A stretch of 64,000 nt of DNA from Chitinophagaceae bacterium (GTDB taxonomy: Bacteria > Bacteroidota > Bacteroidia > Chitinophagales > Chitinophagaceae): contig CANGYR010000001.1 in NCBI GenBank assembly GCA_947458275.1, positions 186,001 to 250,000 of the forward strand, in the 5' to 3' direction. This document shows, piece by piece, positions 37,127 to 46,216 of the stretch. Below the pieces are notes generated by a model. It did no database searches. It had not been told where the DNA came from and saw nothing but the letters and a program-made list of their open reading frames with translations. Made by a program: the position numbers and the translations under genes. The first letter of the stretch is position 1, and each line of letters begins with the position of its first letter.

Positions 37127-38062
37127 ATGATTATGGAAACAGTATTGATTACAGGTGGGACCGGGCTTATTGGCAGGACTTTAACTAAAGCCCTTATAAA
37201 TAAAGGCTATCGGGTAATTGTATTAACCAGAGATATTGCCAACAAAGGAAGCAACGACCGTTTATCATATGCCCACTGGGATGTAAAAAAACAGACAATA
37301 GATGTCAATGCCCTTCAGACAGCCGATTACATCATACATCTGGCCGGCGCAGGAGTAGTAGATAAAAAATGGACAGAAGCGTACAAGAAAGAAATCCTGG
37401 AAAGCCGCACCAATAGCAGTAAACTGATTATTAAATCACTTTCAGCCAACAGCAATAAAGTAAAAGCAATTATCAGTTCATCTGCCATCGGTTGGTACGG
37501 TCCGGATAAAACGGATACAACCGCATTCACGGAAAATGATCTTTCTTCACCCGATTTTTTGGGCGAAACATGCATGTTATGGGAACAAAGCGTGGAGGAA
37601 GCAGAAAAAATTGGTATCAGAGTTTGTAAACTGCGGACAGGAATCGTATTGGCCAACGATGGCGGCGCCATGAAAGAATTCAAAAGACCAGTCCTTTTTG
37701 GCATTGCTCCCATTCTGGGAAGCGGCAAGCAAATGGTGAGCTGGATCCACATAGATGATCTATGCCGTATGTTTGTTTATGCAATGGAGAACGATACTAT
37801 GAAAGGCAGTTACAATGCCGTAGCGCCCAATCCTATCAGCAATAAAACACTGATGCTTACGCTAGCAAAAATCATGAGAGGGAGATTTTTCATCCCCATG
37901 CATGTACCATCATTTGTATTGAAAATAATGATGGGCAGCAGAAGCATTGAAGTGCTCAAGAGTACCACAGTAAGTTGTGATAAAATAAAAAAAGAAGGGT
38001 TTACTTTTCTTTATCCTTCCATAGAAGCTGCCATCAATCAGTTAATAAAGAGGCGATCATAA
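37127..38062 (+). CDS. TIGR01777-family epimerase (YfcH-like)
   Basis: A 311-residue atypical short-chain dehydrogenase. GGTGLIGRTL (8-17) binds NAD(P), and the family block HLAGAGVVDKKW and SAIGWYGP contain the Ser/Tyr region. The C-terminal DUF1731 part follows (about 245-295). YfcH-like enzymes lack an agreed substrate; in several bacteria they are near cell-division or envelope genes. The stop overlaps the end of the convergent ABC permease gene by 6 nt, so the two genes share their 3' ends. Confidence 0.88.
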   Translation: MIMETVLITGGTGLIGRTLTKALINKGYRVIVLTRDIANKGSNDRLSYAHWDVKKQTIDVNALQTADYIIHLAGAGVVDKKWTEAYKKEILESRTNSSKLIIKSLSANSNKVKAIISSSAIGWYGPDKTDTTAFTENDLSSPDFLGETCMLWEQSVEEAEKIGIRVCKLRTGIVLANDGGAMKEFKRPVLFGIAPILGSGKQMVSWIHIDDLCRMFVYAMENDTMKGSYNAVAPNPISNKTLMLTLAKIMRGRFFIPMHVPSFVLKIMMGSRSIEVLKSTTVSCDKIKKEGFTFLYPSIEAAINQLIKRRS

Positions 38063-38881
38063 ATCTCTTTTCACCACGCTTCTGATGGAAAGCCCTGAGG
38101 CAAGAATTATATAAAAAAACACCATAATCAAGGTCACACCAAAATACTCGGTCGGCATGGCATTTTTTGCTAATTCCTTGAATGGATTATTGGGGAAAGC
38201 GAGTAATCCATCCGACGCGCTCATAGGAAGATAATCGCCCATACTGCCAAGGTCAATGTTGTTTGCATTCTTAAGTTTAATACTCCATACATCCAGCAGT
38301 TGAGCAATGATATTTTCCGCACCCATATAAATAAAATAAACGCCGATTGCAAATCCTGTTCTTCTTATCATTACAGCCATCAACACCGCTATCAGATTGT
38401 ACGACAGTGCCTTCAGAAAGAAATAACCCACGTTTGAAAATTTGGTCCATTCAAATGAAGTGCCTGAGCGGAAACCAAAAAATAATCCTGTGGCAATCAC
38501 AAGTAGTACAGACAGTAAAGCCAACAGAAAAGCAAGTAAAATTTTAACGCCAATAAATTGAGCTCTACTCAGACCGTCAATAATATTCTGTCGGGAAGTT
38601 TTGTAAGTAAATTCATTTGTAACAAGAACGATAAGTAGTATCGCAGGTAAAATCAGCAGGTAACCCGAAATATAACTGACCGTCTGCCATACACCGGAAA
38701 ATTTAAAGGGGTTGAATTCCTGAACCACAACCTGGGTGTCTTGATTGGTGGAAAGATTTGAAAAAACGGAATACACCATATAATTCGATGCCAGTATCCC
38801 CACACAGAAAAAACTCAGGATGATGATAAAAGCTTTATAACTTTTTATTTTTAGCCATTCAATTTTTAACAAATGCAACAT
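38057..38881 (-). CDS. ABC-2-type transporter permease
   Basis: A 274-residue permease with six hydrophobic segments (first at about 17-38, then 77-100, 112-135, 155-175, 180-197 and 250-270), without an extracytoplasmic domain. The segment QNIIDGLSRAQF after the second helix is the typical coupling loop. It is 17 nt downstream of its ATPase gene. Substrate unknown; such pairs often export lipids, antibiotics or peptides. Confidence 0.85.
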   Translation of the reverse strand: MLHLLKIEWLKIKSYKAFIIILSFFCVGILASNYMVYSVFSNLSTNQDTQVVVQEFNPFKFSGVWQTVSYISGYLLILPAILLIVLVTNEFTYKTSRQNIIDGLSRAQFIGVKILLAFLLALLSVLLVIATGLFFGFRSGTSFEWTKFSNVGYFFLKALSYNLIAVLMAVMIRRTGFAIGVYFIYMGAENIIAQLLDVWSIKLKNANNIDLGSMGDYLPMSASDGLLAFPNNPFKELAKNAMPTEYFGVTLIMVFFYIILASGLSIRSVVKRDL

Positions 38882-38898
38882 GATTAGAATTTTTGATT

Positions 38899-39786
38899 TT
38901 AATTGGTGAGTTCCATGAATTTAGCTTCCAGACTAGTTTTCCTGAGTTGTAGTTGCGACAGCACCACTCCTCTTTCAAAACAATAACGATTGATTTCTTC
39001 CAGATTGGCTGTGCCATTGGGCAGATGGACTTTTACCGTATTGTCTGACAACAATACCATAGTGTTTCCGGGAAAATTAATTAAAATATTTTTCAACTTT
39101 TCATTATCAGAAGACGCCACTACCACAATATCATCATTCACCAAAATCTCATTCACATTTCCATGAGTAATCAGCGTTCCCTGTTTGAGAATGGCCACAT
39201 GCGTACAAACTTTTTCCACCTCATCCAGTAAGTGACTGGCCATGATGATGGTTTTACCACTTGCTGCCAATTTGATAATTAACTCCCGGATTTCAGCTAT
39301 TCCCACAGGATCTAAGCCGTTGGTAGGCTCATCAAAAATCAACACATCCGGATCACCTAGCAGAGCAGCTGCAATAGCAAGCCGCTGTTTCATACCAAGA
39401 CTATAAGTGCTGAAAGCGTGGTCTTTTCTTTTGGTTAAATCCACTACATCCAATACCCTGTCTATATCATCCGCGCCCCGCCCTTTGATGGCTGCTGTGA
39501 TTTTCAAATTCTTCACTGCGCTGAGATAATGGTAAAAATTAGGCGTCTCCAGTAGCGTACCAATTTTTTTTCGGTGAGATGCATCAGGTGCTTCTTCAAA
39601 CAACTGAAAACTACCTCCTGATTGTTTTAGCACATCAGTAATAATTCCAAGTAAGGTAGTCTTGCCACTTCCGTTGGGTCCCAATATACCATAAACCGTA
39701 TTTTGCGGGACTGAAAAGCTTACATTTTTTAATGCTTTTATGTAGCCGTAGTTTTTGGAAAGATCATTGACTTTGAGGATGTCCAT
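38899..39786 (-). CDS. ABC transporter ATP-binding protein
   Basis: A 295-residue ATPase with Walker A GPNGSGKTT near residue 38, signature YSLGMKQRLAIA, Walker B VLIFDEPTNGLDPV, and H-loop ASHLLDEVEKVC. The ATPase belongs to the CcmA/bacitracin-like group. A C-terminal extension (about 215-295) is typical. It forms an operon with the permease gene downstream. Confidence 0.9.
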   Translation of the reverse strand: MDILKVNDLSKNYGYIKALKNVSFSVPQNTVYGILGPNGSGKTTLLGIITDVLKQSGGSFQLFEEAPDASHRKKIGTLLETPNFYHYLSAVKNLKITAAIKGRGADDIDRVLDVVDLTKRKDHAFSTYSLGMKQRLAIAAALLGDPDVLIFDEPTNGLDPVGIAEIRELIIKLAASGKTIIMASHLLDEVEKVCTHVAILKQGTLITHGNVNEILVNDDIVVVASSDNEKLKNILINFPGNTMVLLSDNTVKVHLPNGTANLEEINRYCFERGVVLSQLQLRKTSLEAKFMELTN

Positions 39787-39847
39787 TAAAAATTTGATTT
39801 ATAATTTATATTCAAATTACGACATTAATATTCAATAAAAAAACAAT

Positions 39848-40885
39848 TCATTCTTCTGCAATTAGTTCAACCGAATGTTCATTTACACAAAGTGTATGAA
39901 TCATGCCGCATTTCAATGCCACATTAAATTTTTGATGTCCTACGGGGAAACCAAAACAAACCGGATAATTATATTCGGCGGTTTTTTCCAGCACAATCTG
40001 TTCGAGTGTTTTGCCAAACTCCTCTCCTTCATCATCTTTTTTAATGTTGAAGCCGCCAATGATTAATGCCTTCAGATGATTCAACTTTCCTGTTCTTTTC
40101 AAATTCCAAAACATACGGTCTATGCTGTAGAGATATTCATGCGTCTCTTCCAGAAAAAGTATTTTATTTTTTGTAGAAATATCGCTTGATGTACCGGAGA
40201 GGGATGTTATGATAGATAAATTGCCACCGATGAGCGTGCCGGTTGCCGTACCTTTTTTATTATCCATATTTGGAGCAAACTCGTACCGCAAAATTTTTCC
40301 GGAGAGGCACTCGTAAATCGACTCAATAGATTTTTTTTGTTCCGGTTCTGCCAGTGACCATTCAGCCGGAAAACTGTTGCACATCTTTGCGTGGAGGCTT
40401 GCTATACCGAAATGTTTATGAATATGACTGTGTAGAATAGTAACATCGCTAAATCCGATAATCCATTTCGGATGTTTTTTAAAATGAGTAAAATCCAGTT
40501 GGTCAATTATTCTGACAATACCATAACCGCCTCTTGCGCAGAGAATGGCTTTGACTGATGTATCATCCAGCATCTGTTGCAAATCATCTCTTCTTTCTTC
40601 GTCAGTCCCGCCAAAAGTAAAATCTCTCTTACCGATGTTACTGCCGACTTTTACCTTAAATCCCCACTCCCGGATTTTATTAACTGCTGACTGTATGTCA
40701 TCCATACTGATATAGCCTGCCGGTGCAGTGATCCCGATAACATCTCCTGCTTGAAGATATGGCGGCCTTATACCGGATGCTGTCTCTTCCTGCACAAAGA
40801 CATTATTGTCAAAAGCGGGTTGGCCAAACAATGGATGAATGGCGAGAGCAGAGAATATAGAACCTAAAAAGGATTTACGGTGCAT
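39848..40885 (-). CDS. LD-carboxypeptidase (S66), secreted
   Basis: S66 peptidases cut the L-Lys or mDAP to D-Ala bond of muropeptides in wall recycling. The 345-residue protein has an N-terminal hydrophobic leader (1-22), then the conserved GDVIGITAPAGYIS, CARGGYGIVRIIDQLD, and GFSDVTILH with the serine nucleophile. FLEETHEY holds the catalytic glutamate and FPVGHQK the histidine. It is longer than the paralogue at 56406 only by its leader, so this copy is exported and that one probably cytoplasmic. Confidence 0.88.
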   Translation of the reverse strand: MHRKSFLGSIFSALAIHPLFGQPAFDNNVFVQEETASGIRPPYLQAGDVIGITAPAGYISMDDIQSAVNKIREWGFKVKVGSNIGKRDFTFGGTDEERRDDLQQMLDDTSVKAILCARGGYGIVRIIDQLDFTHFKKHPKWIIGFSDVTILHSHIHKHFGIASLHAKMCNSFPAEWSLAEPEQKKSIESIYECLSGKILRYEFAPNMDNKKGTATGTLIGGNLSIITSLSGTSSDISTKNKILFLEETHEYLYSIDRMFWNLKRTGKLNHLKALIIGGFNIKKDDEGEEFGKTLEQIVLEKTAEYNYPVCFGFPVGHQKFNVALKCGMIHTLCVNEHSVELIAEE

Positions 40886-40928
40886 AATTGATCTGTGATT
40901 GCAAAATACGAATTGTGGGCTAGAATTT

Positions 40929-40970
40929 GAAGATGTGCTGATGTGAAGATGTGCTGATGTGAAGATGTGC
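40929..40970. repeat. 16-bp tandem repeat
   Basis: Two perfect copies of GAAGATGTGCTGATGT plus a 10-bp partial third lie in the gap before the EptA-like pseudogene. A TTGAAC tract follows directly. Confidence 0.8.
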
Positions 40971-41170
40971 CAACCTGTTCAACCTATTGAACCCATTAAA
41001 CCCTCCTAGAATATCTCTATTCTTTTGGAATGTATATTCGTTTGAATGAACTAATTTGCAAAAAAAACTATCCAGATACTATGCAATATTAAAGGCCTGG
41101 ACAGACGATACCTTGGGAATTGCCGTCTACAATTATGGCGCCTTAACCAACTCAAACTCTGAAAACAGAT

Positions 41171-42690
41171 ATGCTAAAAACCGACATTAAATTATCCCGC
41201 TTTGTCCTGTTGTTGAGTGTTCTTAATTTTTTACTTTTCCACTATCCTTTTTTCAAGTATGTTTTCAAAAACATCAACTATAAAAGTTTCAATGGCGGGA
41301 TGGCAATCGTCAGTCTGGTTGTTCTGATGCTGATTGCAAATGCATTTGTCTTTTACCTGCTTTTTTATTTATCAAAATATGTCGGTAAATTTCTAATAGC
41401 ACTTATTTTTTCCTGAATGCAGTTGCCTTCTATTTTGTCAATACATACGGAGTGCTTATTGACGGAATCTTGATGGGAAATGTGCTCAACACAAATATTG
41501 AAGAGTCTTCAAGCTTTATTTCAACCAAATTAATTTTATACGTAATCATTTTAGGTATTTTACCCGCCGTATATATCATTAAAGCCAAACTCATTTATGA
41601 GCCGTTGAAAAGATTTTTAATCACATCGTTACTTACCTTGTTATTTATAACTACTGTAGCTTTTATCAATTCTTCCAATTGGCTTTGGATAGATAAAAAT
41701 TCAAAGCAATTAGGTGCATTGGCTATGCCCTGGTGTTATTCAGTGAACACTTCGATTGTTTTAATTCGCCAGCAAAAAACCAATGAGAAAGAAATTTTAT
41801 TGCCAAATGCTTCCATAAAAGACGACAAAAAATCAATAGTGGTGTTGGTAATCGGTGAATCGGCGAGAAAGCAGAACTTTTCTTTATATGGCTATTCCAA
41901 AAACACCAATCCTCTGCTCTCCCAAACATCAAATTTGTTTCATTTCGATGCCACGAGTTGCGCCACCTACACCACTGCCGGCTTAAAATGCATCTTATCA
42001 CTTTCGGGTTCTGATGATTTATATGAAATATTGCCCAACTACCTGAATAGAAACGATGTAGAGGTAATCTGGCGAAATACCAACTGGGGCGAAACTCCTG
42101 TTCATGTAAAAAACTATCAAAACAAAGAATCTCTGAAGTCAAATTGCAAAGGAGAAAACTGCGATTACAACGAAATACTTTTGTCAGGTCTGAAGGAGTA
42201 AATATTAGCCAGCAAAAAAAACAAAATACTTGTCGTATTGCATACCAGTACCAGCCACGGACCTACTTACAGTAAAAAATATCCTCCTGCTTTTGAAATT
42301 TTTAAACCTGTTTGCAACAGCGTTGAGCTTGGAAACTGCATACAAACTGAACTGGTGAATGCCTATGACAATTCTATCATTTACACAGATTATATTTTAC
42401 ATAGTGTGATTGAGCAATTAAAACAACTCCAGGCGTACAACAGCACAATGATTTTTGTTTCTGATCATGGCGAGTCATTAGGTGAAAAAAATCTTTATAT
42501 GCACGGCGTTCCGATGAGTTTTGCTCCTAAGGAACAATATGAGATTCCTTTCATAGTTTGGCTCTCCGACAGTACTGCCGCAACTAAACCCTTTAAAGCG
42601 CTAACTCAAAATCATGTATTTCATAGTGTTTTGTAGTTTTTATCTGTCGACAGTCCGATTTATGTTGAGGAGATGAATATTTATAAGTGA
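41171..42690 (+). pseudogene. EptA/MCR-type phosphoethanolamine transferase, degraded
   Basis: Three open pieces make up one lipid A phosphoethanolamine transferase of about 506 codons. The N-terminal membrane part runs from MLKTDIKLSRF to a frameshift in a T6 run at 41406-41411; restoring one base joins it to FFLNAVAFYFVNTYG in the next frame. An in-frame TAA at 42199-42201 and an in-frame TAG at 42634-42636 interrupt the rest, and homology-like sequence continues after both, to TGA at 42688. The metal-site IGESARKQNFS, the catalytic-threonine block SCATYTTAGLKC and the SDHGESLGEKNLYMHG block are intact. It looks recently inactivated; sequencing error could explain the frameshift but less easily the stops. 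Confidence 0.85.
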
Positions 42691-42903
42691 TTGAAAATCA
42701 ATGTTGCGTCGCGAGGAAGGGTTGAATATTGTTGAAAGGGTTGAAAATTACATACGATGATTGTGTTGCCAACGAACACTACGGAGACCCAAAAATTTTT
42801 CAAAACTCACCACAGGAATTGATAAATTTGTTTTAGTGAATGTATTTTATTGGTATAATGGAAAGCCTTATAACAAGACCTGTAATTACATAAAGAAGAC
42901 AAT

Positions 42904-43536
42904 ATGACTAAATTAAGTTCTCTTACCGCTTTTTTTTTAATTAGTTTCAGTTGCATTACAGATGCTCAAACTATTACCATTGGCAAGCAAGTTTGGATGA
43001 CCCATAATTTGAACGTGAGGACTTTTCGTAATGGCGACACCATACCTCAAGCCAAGACCGATGAAGAATGGGAAAAAGCCGACAAGAACAAGCAGCCTGC
43101 CTGGTGTTATAACGAAAATATTGCCACAAATGGAATAAAATATGGCAAACTGTATAATTGGTATGCCGTGAATGACCCAAGGGGTCTCGCTCCTATTGGA
43201 TATCATATCCCAACGAATGATGAATGGACTATTTTAATCAATTATTTGGGAGGTGAAGACGAAGCAGGAAAAAAAATGAAAAGCACCAGTGGGTGGAAAG
43301 ATAATGGCAACGGAACTAATGAAAGTGGCTTTTCAGGGCTTCCGGGTGGCTACCGCTACCCCAGCAGCGAAGGCTCGTTCGAATCCATTGGCAGCTGCGG
43401 TGGCTGGTGGAGTTCTACGGAGATGGAGAGGGATACTGTCTATGCCGAGTTCCGCATCGTGAGATACGACGGCGAAATTATCACGGACGCCTTCCTTAAG
43501 ATATGTGGTTTTTCTGTGCGTTGTCTCAAGGATTAA
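42904..43536 (+). CDS. FISUMP-domain secreted protein
   Basis: A 210-residue protein with a signal peptide ending near DAQ (residue 22) and one Fibrobacter succinogenes major paralogous (FISUMP) domain. The diagnostic pieces are GKQVWMTHNLNV, GKLYNWYAVNDPRGLAPIGY, IPTNDEW, GFSGLPGGYR, GGWWSSTE and the closing GFSVRCLKD. The domain is common in secreted Bacteroidota and Fibrobacterota proteins; its function is not known. Here it is not fused to anything. It stands alone between the decayed EptA-like gene and a large secreted protein. Confidence 0.85.
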   Translation: MTKLSSLTAFFLISFSCITDAQTITIGKQVWMTHNLNVRTFRNGDTIPQAKTDEEWEKADKNKQPAWCYNENIATNGIKYGKLYNWYAVNDPRGLAPIGYHIPTNDEWTILINYLGGEDEAGKKMKSTSGWKDNGNGTNESGFSGLPGGYRYPSSEGSFESIGSCGGWWSSTEMERDTVYAEFRIVRYDGEIITDAFLKICGFSVRCLKD

Positions 43537-43572
43537 TTTTGTTTGATAATTTTATAATTTGCCTCATCACAT

Positions 43573-43665
43573 ATAACCAATAAAGCCATAAAAATTATAA
43601 AATGGAATAGCCATAACTAAATTTCAATACCAACAGGAATGATCTTTTAAGCTATACTATATTGA
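43573..43665 (+). repeat. Dispersed ~100-bp leader repeat, copy 2
   Basis: Related to 20945-21044: both start with ATAACCAAT, share GAATAGCCATAA, then a TTTCAA-spaced CCAAC(A/C)GGAATGAT, and an (A/G)GGCTAT-like right arm that is degenerate here. It ends 28 nt before the start codon of the 683-residue protein. Confidence 0.6.
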
Positions 43666-43692
43666 CCATTAAAAAACAATAAAAAAGAATGT

Positions 43693-45744
43693 ATGAAAAA
43701 ATTATTTTTCTTCTTTTTGATCAGCTCCTTTTTGCATCATGGTGTACAGGCACAAGGGAGTAACCCTTGTGGAAAGTCTTGGTCTTCATGGAGGAGTGGA
43801 TGGAATTTTTCCTACGGTGCGGTAGAGTACCGATTGGAATTTCCCAGTAAGAACTGTGGCTGTGGGTACAATTTTGTACAAATGAAGCATAACCTTCTTT
43901 ATCGGGCATCCGTCAAGATTCGATTAGAGGGACTCGATTGTGATGGGAAAATGTATAGTGAGAGTTTTTCCAGTGAAATAGGGAGCGGGGAAGTGTCAAG
44001 TAAGACGGGCAACTATCACCACTTCAAATCATTGCCCAATGTGACCAGCGTTGAAATGGAATTTGAAAATGGAAATAAAAAGATTCGGGTTGTTGGCGAT
44101 AACTCAGGCACCAAGACATACATAAACGGGATGTCTGAAGAGTCATATAACCAACAGCAACAACAAAAAGCTACAGCCAATGCATCAACAAATAACTCTA
44201 ATTCAGGTAGAGGTAATTCCGGTGGAAATACAACCCAATCCGGAAGCAGTGGATCCAATGCAAGTTCCGGACCTTCGGGCACAGAGTCAGGACCCACCGG
44301 TTCATCAAACCAAACCCAAACATCAACTGCTACGAATAAACCAACGGCACCTGCTGTAGATCCTGCAGCTGCACAGCGTAATATCTATAAAAATACGGCC
44401 TTGGATGATCTGCAACGGTCACAACAGACGGGACAAAACTCCATCGTTCAACAAATGCATTTATCTAACGCCTCGCTCATGGCGCAGGCCAGTGGTGATG
44501 CGGCAACAATTCGTCAGGTGCAACAATTACAAGCCCAGGCCACAGCTCGCAATCAGCAGCAGCTGAAAGAGTCCATTAACGGTCTGGCTGAATCCACAGC
44601 CAATCTTGTATCGGTCATTCAAGCCAATAAACAAAAGAAAGAAGCAGCACGTCGACAAGCGTCGAGAGAGTACGAACAAATGGAAAGAAATGAAGAGAGG
44701 AAGCGAGCTGAGGTTGAGCAAAAGACCGCTCCGCAAAAAAAGCGCTCACTCCAGCTATTACAACAAGGGATGGAAGAGGCCTCTAATGCATATGGGGCAG
44801 CAAATACCCCTGCGGACAAGTTGTTAAATGCATTGAGCTGGCTTTGGAAATGGTACGAGTCAGAGAAGATACTGAATTCAAAACCGGAGGTGAAAGCAGA
44901 TTATTACAATATTAACAATGTGACGGTTCTTTCAGAGGGTTATATTCAAGCGTCTGAACTGTCGCTGATGTCTGCAAGCAGAATAAATGATGTTTTGGGC
45001 TTAGACGATCTGAATGAAATCAAGGTTGTAACAACTACAGCTCCAAAATTATTGTATCCAATAGATTTGCCCTGGAAAGCAAAAAAAAATGATAGAAAAG
45101 AGACTGCTTTTGGAATGGTTAGCCGTAAAGATGTTTCGCCTGAAGAATACATCGACCGACGCTATATTTCCTTGACAACTATTGGAATTTATAGCTTTGA
45201 TAATATGTATAAAGAGCTCACTGCGGGATCGAATAGATTTATTCAACGGGGTCTTTGGTGGATTTCTTACTTTATGGATGATTATGGTCGAGACTCCATC
45301 ACTTGCGTTCGGGATGGGGAACATCAATATCGCTATTGGAAGGGAAAAAGTTATAAAAGTATTTACAGCGCCGGATTTACCCCTCAGAAAAAACTTGAAA
45401 CTGCTTTGATTGAGGGTCGTTTTAAATTGGATTCAGCAATCTTCACTAAGCGTGCAGATGCCTTACCCCGTGCAATAACGATTTACCAAAAAACATTCGA
45501 TTGGTATTTCAGCGGGCCCGTCCGCTGGCTCAAACTCGAGACACAACCGGCTAATTTGATTCGAGAGGCCATGTGGCGTTATGCTCTGGCAGTGGCTGCT
45601 GCACGAAATAATTTGTCTTCGTCTGATAAAGATGCTGAATTAAAGGAAGCCCATACCAGTACATTCATCAAACATTTTGAACAGTACTGCCAGCTGGATA
45701 TTTCTCGTGTGACCCAGCCGATGAAGTTGAAGTTAAGGAATTAG
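43693..45744 (+). CDS. Large secreted protein of unknown function
   Basis: I do not recognise this 683-residue protein. It has a signal peptide ending at VQAQG (residue 22). Residues 25-150 form a cysteine-containing, beta-rich N-terminal domain (CGKSWSSW, NCGCGYNF). Residues 155-235 are a Ser/Gly/Asn/Thr-rich flexible linker. Residues 285-345 are charged and helical (KQKKEAARRQASREYEQMER) and may form a coiled coil. The rest, to 683, is a globular domain with aromatic motifs such as WKWYES and YWKGKSYKS. Its leader carries the dispersed repeat shared with the NatA-like gene. No mobile or secretion partner is next to it. Confidence 0.7.
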   Translation: MKKLFFFFLISSFLHHGVQAQGSNPCGKSWSSWRSGWNFSYGAVEYRLEFPSKNCGCGYNFVQMKHNLLYRASVKIRLEGLDCDGKMYSESFSSEIGSGEVSSKTGNYHHFKSLPNVTSVEMEFENGNKKIRVVGDNSGTKTYINGMSEESYNQQQQQKATANASTNNSNSGRGNSGGNTTQSGSSGSNASSGPSGTESGPTGSSNQTQTSTATNKPTAPAVDPAAAQRNIYKNTALDDLQRSQQTGQNSIVQQMHLSNASLMAQASGDAATIRQVQQLQAQATARNQQQLKESINGLAESTANLVSVIQANKQKKEAARRQASREYEQMERNEERKRAEVEQKTAPQKKRSLQLLQQGMEEASNAYGAANTPADKLLNALSWLWKWYESEKILNSKPEVKADYYNINNVTVLSEGYIQASELSLMSASRINDVLGLDDLNEIKVVTTTAPKLLYPIDLPWKAKKNDRKETAFGMVSRKDVSPEEYIDRRYISLTTIGIYSFDNMYKELTAGSNRFIQRGLWWISYFMDDYGRDSITCVRDGEHQYRYWKGKSYKSIYSAGFTPQKKLETALIEGRFKLDSAIFTKRADALPRAITIYQKTFDWYFSGPVRWLKLETQPANLIREAMWRYALAVAAARNNLSSSDKDAELKEAHTSTFIKHFEQYCQLDISRVTQPMKLKLRN

Positions 45745-45891
45745 GATTAGAAACAATTAGAAAACCACACAAACAAATGAATATAAATACTCATTTAGGA
45801 TACAACCTTCTGGCTTCTGATAACACCACTTTTACGTCAGTCGGGCAATAACTGTTGGCAGTGCCGGGTTGAGCTTCACAATGATACGCTC

Positions 45892-46128
45892 TTGCGCTGC
45901 CAAAAAATAATTTTATTTACGAACCCCCATCACCGTGATGGCCGAGAACACTCTATAAAGCCATTTGCTAAATGGAGAAAGAAAATCAGTAAAAGCCTTA
46001 CAAAGAAAAATATAGAACATCACTTGATTTTACTTTCTATACTTCAAACCTGTAAATATCAAGGGCTAAATTTCTTTGAATTTTTAAAATCAGGCAAAAA
46101 AAGCATTTATGACTATTCAGAAAATTAA
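45892..46128 (+). pseudogene. Remnant of a transposase C terminus (IS66-like)
   Basis: About 78 codons end in a helical segment HHLILLSILQTCKYQGLNFFEFLKSG, which resembles the C-terminal end of IS66-type transposases in Bacteroidota. No N-terminal part or terminal inverted repeats are visible, and the frame has no good start codon, so it is a fragment. The assignment rests on wording of one conserved segment, so it is tentative. It is just upstream of the AbiE-type pair. Confidence 0.4.
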
Positions 46129-46170
46129 CCGATTCAACTTTTATAGAAAGATCATTCTCAATTTGTTTAT

Positions 46171-46201
46171 TTGTCGCAAATATTTACTAAATTTGCGACA
46201 A
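46171..46201 (+). promoter_or_regulatory. Palindromic operator overlapping the AbiE promoter
   Basis: An 11-bp perfect inverted repeat, TTGTCGCAAAT and ATTTGCGACAA, is separated by 9 nt. The right arm overlaps the -7 box TAAATTTG (46188-46195); a TTTG at 46162-46165 is a possible -33 box with a long 22-nt spacer. The arrangement fits autorepression of the antitoxin-toxin operon by the antitoxin, whose family (AbiEi) does so through inverted repeats. Confidence 0.75.
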
Positions 46202-46216
46202 TATTAAACCGTAATA

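Noticed and set aside
41406..41411. Programmed frameshift in the EptA-like gene
   Set aside because: A T6 run could in principle slip, but two additional in-frame stops downstream make decay the better reading.
44150..44180. Short CAA-rich repeat that could be taken for a CRISPR-like or microsatellite array
   Set aside because: It is the Gln-rich coding stretch of the 683-residue protein; there are no spaced repeats anywhere in the window that would suggest a CRISPR array.
44016..44297. Pro/Glu/Leu-rich open frame antisense to the 683-residue protein
   Set aside because: It is the reverse of the Ser/Gly/Asn linker and follows from its codon bias.
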